A stretch of 64,000 bases of DNA from Xylogone sp. PMI_703 (Eukaryota; Ascomycota; Leotiomycetes), in assembly GCA_021399445.1 (NCBI GenBank), contig JAJTUQ010000005.1:4898001-4962000 (forward strand), in the 5' to 3' direction. Shown here piece after piece: positions 57,354 to 64,000 of this stretch (its first letter is position 1; each line of letters opens with the position of its first letter). Both the position numbers and the translations under genes were made by a program. The notes below the pieces were generated by a model, which was given only the letters and a program-made list of their open reading frames with translations, had not been told where the DNA came from and did not search any database.

Positions 57354-58477
57354 GATTGATGGAATCAATAAAAAGAGAGAGCTGTAGGTAGTTGTGGATG
57401 TAATTGTAATTGTAACGGAGATGGAGATGTAAGTGGGAAGGTGGAAGAGAGGGGGGATGCCTCCTTAAATAAGCGCTGGCTCATAGCAGTGAATATGGTA
57501 AGAGGAGCCTTTAGCGGCTGATTACTTACGGAATCAAGCACTGCTATGAATCGCTTTAAACAGAGGATATCAATTACCTGACGCAGAGACAGATCAGTTG
57601 GCTGCTTAGACTGCAAATTTCTGACTTAAGAATATTCCTCCATGCTAGTGAATATCCACTACCATTCACTATAATAGTTTTTATAAAAAGCGTTTCAGCG
57701 TTCAGGACGGGGGGGGGACAGACGAAATGTCGAATCCTACGAATCCATCAGGTTGACAAATATACCAGCCGTTCCATTGGCTGACGCGGGGTGACGGGGT
57801 TTATGGGGTCAGTGACCTTACTGTATCTTGGTGTAATCGGTTATTTTTTTTCGGCCTGGATAGTGATTAACTGTAATATTCTGTATGCGAATTTGAATTA
57901 TAGATGAAAATGTTAAATATATTACCTTTTCTGTAAATGGCTATACGCTGCAAGTACTGTATAACCAAGAGATCCTTAGGCTACACATATCCTATAATAC
58001 GCCATGGTTATAATGTCCTTCAGCACCACTGCCGTAACATTTTATAGCTGCTTAGAAGTGAAAATTGTAGTGTTTCGGTGTAGATACTGAAAGCCTAACT
58101 CTACTCTACGAATAGCATATCTGGATGAAGTTATACCTGATACATGAATAACATAGTAGTACGCGAAATACAATATGGATAATTCAGTGACTTGACTGTG
58201 GTACACGTATATTTAGGTAATTACAGAGAGCAGTTAAAGGATTAGGATAGTATTTTTTAGTACATTCTAGTGTATGGAAGCCTGTAACTGAGTGCCGAAG
58301 TATAGCCTAAAGTGCCTATAAGGTGTCCAGTTGACTGGTGAATACTGGTAAGGTGTCAGAACACAAATATAGGGTGAAGCAGCTGGTTCAACTGCAGTTC
58401 TCCTTTGGCTCTGAGATAAGTGTCAATATTGCCAAGCCATGATAGCGTTGCCCCTAGTTTCTTTGTCCTGGTCCTCA
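57354..58477. other. AT-rich intergenic region
   Basis: Contains a G-run at about 57709-57717 and a frame at 57365-57616 (-) that I take as the pseudogene's former leader. No other gene. Confidence 0.4.
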
Positions 58478-59805
58478 TCATTCCGAATCTGAGTCCGAAT
58501 TTTCTCCCTTCTCAGCAAAAGCCTCTTCCAGTTTATTACCCAATGCCATTGCTAGGTCTTCTTCAGCTTCTGGGCCACGGTTTGGGCAACTGTCAACACT
58601 GTCAAATGTGGAACCGTAAAAGGCTTCGGGGAGGTAATGGTCAGAAATTCGCCTTGCGAGAGTCTGTAACATGGACTTCCGAAGATACGGGCCCGGCGTA
58701 GCCCAGAGATAGCCCTTTGCCGCGACACTGTCTAGCCACTTTGTGTTTCCCAACTTTTGTTGGTGCAAGAAGGTGATCACATAACGTAGATAGAGGTATC
58801 GACGTGCGGGTCGGTTGGGTGTCAGGAACTTGAGAGCCCTGCCGTCGATATCCTAAAATAGTTGTCGGTTCAATAGTTGACGTTGCTTACTGAATTACAA
58901 ATTGGGAAACATTAACCTACCTTCCATTTGGTACCCTGATAAACCATTTGAGAGGCAATTGAGCGTTCAACCAAGACACACCTCCAAACGATCTCGGCTC
59001 CTTGCTTCGGTTTGTCCGGCACGAGCACAATCCAGCCATTGTCAAGGCCACCTTCAATAACGTGGTGAAGTGTGATACCTTCGCGCCCGAATCAGAAATA
59101 TGCTCAACAAGGGATAAAGAGGAGTGGAGAGAACTCACCATTGCGTGGCTCAGATAAAATGGCTTCACGTACACCGAAAAGATATGCTAGCTCGTCTGAC
59201 TCTAATGACTTCGGGACTAGATGAGCGCACTTCACCTCCTTTTCTAGGTGCCATCCGGTAACATGACAGTACTTTTCAACATACTCCAGACATGGGCGGC
59301 GTACTGCACCATAATATGCGAGTACAGCCTTTGAATACGCACTCTGGTCGAACTTTTTGCCTTTCTTCTGCTTACCAGATGCGGACATAATCTTCGACAT
59401 CAAGACGGATGAGTACGCACTCTCAAGGGTAGAGTATTGTGGCAAACTGTCAGTCATGTCATCTGAAATGGCCTTTTTCTGGCGTTTAAGCGTTACCAGC
59501 TCTCGTTCCTTTCGGATAACGTCCTCATGTAGTTCTTTCATTGCGTCATTATATTGCTCGTCAGTGAGAACCTTACGTTTTTTGGCATCGTGAAAATAAC
59601 CACGAAATTTGCCGTCAATTGCTAGATCTGCCGATAGACTCTCGATCTTTGCATCAATAAAATCGTCGACAGAACTCGTAGTCGATAGCTGAGAGAGCGT
59701 GGTTGCGACTGAGGTGCTGCGCTTTGATAGGACCTCCATCTCCTTCTGAGCTGACGCAGGAACGAGAGAGCTGTAGCGCTGGGGAATGGGAGGCCGGGAT
59801 GCCAT
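58478..59805 (-). CDS. HNH-nuclease-like domain protein
   Basis: Exons 59139-59805, 58921-59078 and 58478-58852 give 399 aa. The N-terminal half is helical and charged (KELHEDVIRKERELVTLKRQ). The core is CHVTGWHLEKEVKCAHLVPK, then ELAYLFGVREAIL, PRNG, ITLHHVIEGGLDNGWIVLVP, which is the pattern of the fungal HNH_2-type domain: C-x-x-T-G, C-x-H-x-x-P as zinc/metal and catalytic His, R-N-G and a later LHH. Splicing at 59138/59079 joins R-N-G to I-T-L exactly as in relatives. The C-terminus is acidic (EEAFAEKGENSDSDSE). Such proteins are numerous in fungi and their role is unknown; nuclease activity is inferred. Confidence 0.82.
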
Positions 59806-60454
59806 GGCGATGTAGTGAAGAAAATTTAAATGGTAGATAGATATCTGGAAAATGAAGAAAGGTAGATGGTGGGAAAGGAGTTGAGAGCTGAATTTATACT
59901 GAGGTTCTGACTCAGTCTAAATCAAAATACTAGACAAAGAAACACACATGCCTAGTTCTGGCAACAAGTGAATAAAGATATTCTCTTGAAGTTCAAATCA
60001 TTACGTCAACCTAAGCAGTTCTCTTCATAATAAATTAGTCGGGGCTGGCAAGTGAATTAAGCAATTACGGGAAACTTCCAGAACATAAGCTGCGAGGACA
60101 TATCACAAACCGTATTTTCGATAGACTGAGAGAATAACGGTCAAGTAACGCATGCCTAACGCGATTTAATTTTCGTCCAGTGAATAGTATTTTCAAAAGA
60201 GCGATATATTCAATTCCGTTGCTGATATGTTGAATATCAAGCAAAAGAAGCGTTATACTAACTAAAAGATAGTATTTTTATATGCCTACCGCCATAACCC
60301 GATAATGCCTAATATAGTATATATAGCTTGCCAGTTTAAGACTACTTTAACTTTCTGTGAAGAGGTTAAAACAATTTAACTAATACATGGGAAGAAAAAC
60401 ACGGACTGTCTTCTTCCTCTGCTATCATTCGTACCTCGTCACCAACAAACTAGC
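59806..60454. other. Intergenic spacer
   Basis: Promoter of the HNH gene and 3' flank of the secreted-protein gene; AT-rich, no gene. Confidence 0.4.
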
Positions 60455-60787
60455 TTAACCAGCCAGGCCAACCGCATTCGCCACGAACCCAAAGTTATTT
60501 AGGCAGGCATAGTTAGCCGAGCTGTAACCGTGTGAAGTGCCCGCGCAGGCGTTGCGAGAGTAGAAGGTAAGCGTCCCAGCAGGAGAACCAGAATTGTCGG
60601 TGATCATAGCTGAGGACCAACCAGTGGCGACGTTTGTATCACAGGTTCCAGAACTGACAAACGTCCAGCCATCTCCTGGAACTGGGTCCTGGCAGTTGTT
60701 GTCTTGGTATAAATTCATGGTAACGCTGGCCTGTACCGCGGTCATGGCAAGCGGGAGGGCGACTAGATAAAAGATGTTGGCGTGCAT
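60455..60787 (-). CDS. Small secreted four-cysteine protein (effector-like)
   Basis: Single exon, 110 aa, from the ATG at 60787; an upstream in-frame ATG at 60856 would bury the signal peptide. MHANIFYLVALPLAMTAVQA is a signal peptide. The mature part has four cysteines (YQDNNCQDP, SSGTCDTN, RNACAG, NYACLNN) and two similar halves, each with an aromatic-x-(D/S)-x-N-x-C start, recalling a beta/gamma-crystallin-like fold found in some fungal secreted proteins. That fold call is inference. Size, secretion and cysteine content fit an apoplastic effector or antimicrobial protein, but no specific function is supported. Confidence 0.7.
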   Translation of the reverse strand: MHANIFYLVALPLAMTAVQASVTMNLYQDNNCQDPVPGDGWTFVSSGTCDTNVATGWSSAMITDNSGSPAGTLTFYSRNACAGTSHGYSSANYACLNNFGFVANAVGLAG

Positions 60788-61013
60788 TTTGGAAGTAGAG
60801 GTGGAAACTGAGATATTTGAAAGTTGATAATGTATAGATGATGGCTTATTGCTCAATTGATGAAGCAGGAGAGAGAAGGGAGAATTACCCAGTATTTATA
60901 TTTCATCCTCCACTCCATTCTTTTCTGGCCAGCCAAATCGTGCTTCAGATCGTCTTGTTGTTATAATGTAAGATGCCAGGTTCTTCATCCATGTGTCATA
61001 CAGTTACAACAAA

Positions 61014-62345
61014 TTATCAGCACTCGATGTGGATCATTAGTCAATAAACCTATACAGCGTTAGCCAATGTTCACAACCAGTATATAGTAGGGTGTATGTA
61101 GTAGGGTTTCAAGTTCTTAGTTTTGAACTATGTGGCCCTGTGCTGAGAAAACATCAGCTCCGATGTAAATCATTAACCAAAGAATTTATAGGTCTTACCT
61201 CAATAACGTAAATTCAAAACCGGGTTGATCAGTAACACAAAGAATAGAGTATTCTTATTGGTATTAACAATATATAATCAAGAAATAACAAGAGTTTGTC
61301 TTCTAGTTAAGCATTTTTGTTCACGTTATAGTCCTATAGAGAATAGACTTTTGAAATAACGAATGCAAAGAATTGAAATTATATATAAATACTGGCAATT
61401 TCAATTTTCGATGACATGCAATTGGAATTTTGAGCTTGATAGAGGATGACTTCCGTTCTGAGGATGACTTCCGTTCTATGGCTGCCCATCTCAGCGGATG
61501 AGGCTCAAGGGGCGCTCGACCGGGACGACATTAGCTTCCGCTTACTATGCAAGAAACTTTACGTTAAATTGATCCACAATCTGTAGTATTTGAGTTACCA
61601 TGTGATCGACCTTCAATACTAGTAACCCCTTGATCATTACTGTAAACGGGAATTTCGGAAGTGTTCGCTCACCTCTCATAGAATACTGTGCTTCTGTTTT
61701 TAGAAGTAACGATAACTTCACACACCATTAGAAACACACACAAGCAGTTGGGTATACGGATTTGGAAAGCGGCTATTAGGTATGGATATTCCATTGGATC
61801 GAGACCTTACGAGTCCACTTATGTGTATGTATAACGAGGGTGTAAATATCCGTTCATCTACAATTGTACGTAAAATTTCTCATTTATGGAGCAATTACGT
61901 GGGTTGACTGACTCATGGGTGATTGTTAACTACCATGTAGTTTTAGTCGTCGGCGTTTACGGCCCCCCTTTTGGCCGTTTTCTCCGACCATTATCCCCGA
62001 AAAGTAATGGAAGCGAGTTACAAGAGTTACACCTCGCGGTCATGACCTGCTGAGACCAGTTGAGACTAATCTAGAAGCAGGCAACCAGCACGAGACTCAG
62101 CCGTGGCTTAACAACGATATTCTATTGACACATGGTGATCGAACTGTGAAGGGGTTTTTACATAGCGACTATAATAAATACAGTAGGTACGACGTAGGAT
62201 CCAAGGCTCTTCGATTCGAGTTATACATTATCAGCCTTCGATGTAAATTATTAGTCAATAACCCTATAGCGTTAACTGATGCTTACAAGCATTTATAATG
62301 GAGGTTCGAATTCTTAGTTTAAACTGTGCGAGCTTATGCTAAGCA
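61014..62345 (+). repeat. Diverged direct repeat pair
   Basis: 61014-61150 and 62228-62345 share the order CGATGT, ATTAGTCAATAA, CCTATA, GCGTTA, CACAA/TACAA, AAGTTCTTAGTTTT/ATTCTTAGTTT and GCTGAG/GCTAAG. Differences are mainly transitions. Spacing is about 1.2 kb, so these could be RIP-degraded terminal repeats of an element. Confidence 0.45.
61442..61477 (+). repeat. Exact 18-bp tandem duplication
   Basis: GAGGATGACTTCCGTTCT occurs twice in direct succession at 61442-61459 and 61460-61477. Confidence 0.9.
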
Positions 62346-62685
62346 ATGACACAGTCGAGGTAGTCTAATGTTTGTGAGTCCGAGCTTAGGCTTAAAAGCT
62401 CGCTTTCCATTTAGTAGTTACCAATAACAACAATATAAGATGAGTTGAGGTTGTTAATGCTGTAAGAGCGAAGAGTATCGGTTAAGTTCGAGTTTAGAGT
62501 TACTTCATTATCGTAGCTATAAGATATAACTTTGTATGAGCTAAGTCATCCGGACATACTTACATTATACGTCCCTCCAGCTTGGCTAAGGATAACTACT
62601 GCAGAGAATATGAAAAACAAGTAATCCAGCAAATACCATAACAAAACATACGGGCCCCACTGCCTGTACGGCAAGTGCGAGTAGC

Positions 62686-62783
62686 TACGGTAATCCTCGG
62701 CTTGCTCAATCGGCCGCCAATCGGCCAGCATTTTCTGGCGAATGGGAAAATGCCGGCCGGTTGAACAAGCCGAGGTTACGGTA
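62686..62783. repeat. Foldback (hairpin) element
   Basis: Left arm TACGGTAATCCTCGGCTTG (62686 on) pairs with the right arm ending at 62783, whose reverse complement is TACCGTAACCTCGGCTTG; the pairing continues inward through CGGCCG/CCGGCC and GCATTTTC. Arms of about 40 bp around a short loop, GC-rich inside an AT-rich desert, look like a small foldback/MITE-like insertion. Confidence 0.6.
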
Positions 62784-63746
62784 TAAAGCTCCCGTTATAT
62801 GTGGTATGTCTGGCCAATGTTATAGTGGCAATTAATTCCGCGTAGGTGTAATTTGCTATTAGTCAATGCTTATCAAGAGAACCAAGTGGAGCTCTCACAT
62901 TGCAAGTGGCATAATATTACAGAAGAGGCGTTGAAATTGATACCAAACCCCATTGCGTTTTATATTTTCAGAAGGAACATTCTTAGTGAAATTTTTGACT
63001 TAAACTTGCCCCTTTCGGGTTTTACGATAATAGATAGTTAGATATCAAAAAGGAAAAAGACAGGCATTATGACTGAGTGAAGTATCCTTTTGGCTGATGG
63101 AAGTGGCTCACAGTTATGCAATTTATATTTTTATGATAGAATTCCTTGATATTACTAGAAGGTTTGATTATAGAGGCCCACTCATTGCACGGAACCTTTT
63201 AACTATGAAGATTTAGCTCACTTTAAAGTCAGATTAGGCCAGTGTCGGTCATTTAAATGGCATCAATAAGCCTATTGCATTGCATAAGTGTGAGCCATTT
63301 CCACTAGCTAGGAGGATAGTGTTCAGGTAACAGGTAGAGACGTATCATAGCGCATCAACTACCGTAGCACCTATCTCCGGAAATCCCCCAATATCTAACC
63401 CCAGGTACAACTACGTCTAGCCAACTGGAGCTAGAACATCGGATCCCATTATACCGGTACGGATGTAGCGCAAATAGTGGGGTTACGCCCCGCCTCTCCG
63501 CAAAACCCCATATAACATGTGCCATGACGTGGATCATTGAATCCATCAGCAGAGTTCATCCTGCGGTTTTGATACATAATCATTGCGGTCTAGTTATCTC
63601 TTTTTTCAAGTTGGACACAACGAAATATATCAGTGCGATCTAATGAAGTTCTATCCGTGGTATCCGGCCTTCTACTTTATGCATTAAACTAGGTTTACCG
63701 GTAAAGATATAGGTCAAGTGCTCTAGTATATCCGGGATAGATCAAA

Positions 63747-64000
63747 ATGATCTCTTTAGTTGCAGCCTGTGCAATTCTGCTGGGTCTCTTCACTTTCAAA
63801 CTCCTCTTTTTCAAAAAAAGAATCCCTGCTGGAACAGAAACGCCTCCAGGTCCAAAAGGTTAGTATCCATTACAGAGAGATTCAAGCCAGAATGTCTCTA
63901 GTAATATTTACCACTTCACCTTTAGGTGATTCGGTTACCCTCAATAATCTAACAAGCTGACCAGTCGTATTCTGTAGGCATACCAGTTCTCGGAAACCTC
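63747..64000 (+). CDS. Cytochrome P450, N-terminus (cut by window edge)
   Basis: Exon 1 (63747-63858) codes MISLVAACAILLGLFTFKLL, a membrane anchor, then basic FFKKR and ETPPGPK. The 119-nt intron 63859-63977 (GTTAGT...CTGTAG) joins it to G-IPVLGNL at the window end, giving the proline hinge PPGPKGIPVLGNL that opens microsomal P450s. The heme-binding and oxygen-binding motifs lie beyond the window, so the family within the P450s cannot be told. Confidence 0.85.

Larger units (their letters stand above)
60788..63746. other. Repeat-rich, AT-rich gene desert
   Basis: About 3 kb with no recognised gene. It holds a diverged direct repeat (61014-61150 and 62228-62345), an exact 18-bp tandem duplication and a foldback element, all listed separately. 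Probably degraded mobile-element sequence. Confidence 0.5.

Overview
The window is nuclear DNA from a filamentous ascomycete (Pezizomycotina). Genes are split by many short GT...AG introns (about 43-119 nt) with CTRAY or TACTAAC branch sites. The content is typical of that group: a Tra1 pseudokinase, an AA11 chitin LPMO, a LaeA-like methyltransferase, a Zn2Cys6 regulator, and AT-rich tracts carrying C-to-T stop mutations. Leotiomycetes is my best guess from overall resemblance; no marker gene proves it. I recognised no rRNA, tRNA, CRISPR array or intact transposon.

Left part (1-31.9 kb), conserved housekeeping genes: the start of a DUF3433-like membrane protein at the left edge (-), a Yih1/IMPACT homologue (+), an AA11 LPMO (-), a gamma-glutamylcyclotransferase/AIG2-like protein with an 8-nt exon (-), a GNAT acetyltransferase (-), TRA1 (+, about 3,870 aa), acetoacetyl-CoA synthetase (-), a small membrane protein (+), the APC/C subunit Cdc16/Cut9 (-) divergent from splicing factor Yju2 (+), and coactosin (+).

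Middle part (32.4-49.9 kb): the most unusual locus is at 32,431-33,357 (-). A signal-peptide exon is followed by a tandem array of about 74-bp units. Every unit carries a 3' splice site, exactly three bases, then a 5' splice site, with a TACTRAY branch site in each intron. Read as a gene, this is nine consecutive single-codon exons spelling a Cys-Pro-Pro-Gly-Gln-Pro-Pro-Cys-Pro core. Next come an alpha/beta hydrolase (+), a LaeA/UMTA-type methyltransferase with a frame problem (-), a Zn2Cys6 transcription factor (+), a long spacer, a sugar transporter (+), and a SnoaL/NTF2-like gene broken by a one-base frameshift (-). The hydrolase, methyltransferase and regulator may form a small secondary-metabolism group.

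Right part (50-64 kb) is sparse, AT-rich and accessory: a small membrane/coiled-coil gene with eroded downstream exons, a four-exon membrane protein of unknown function, an F-box protein, a pseudogene whose three in-frame stops all fit RIP-type transitions, an HNH-nuclease-like protein, a small secreted four-cysteine protein, repeat remnants with a foldback element, and the first exons of a cytochrome P450 running off the right edge.
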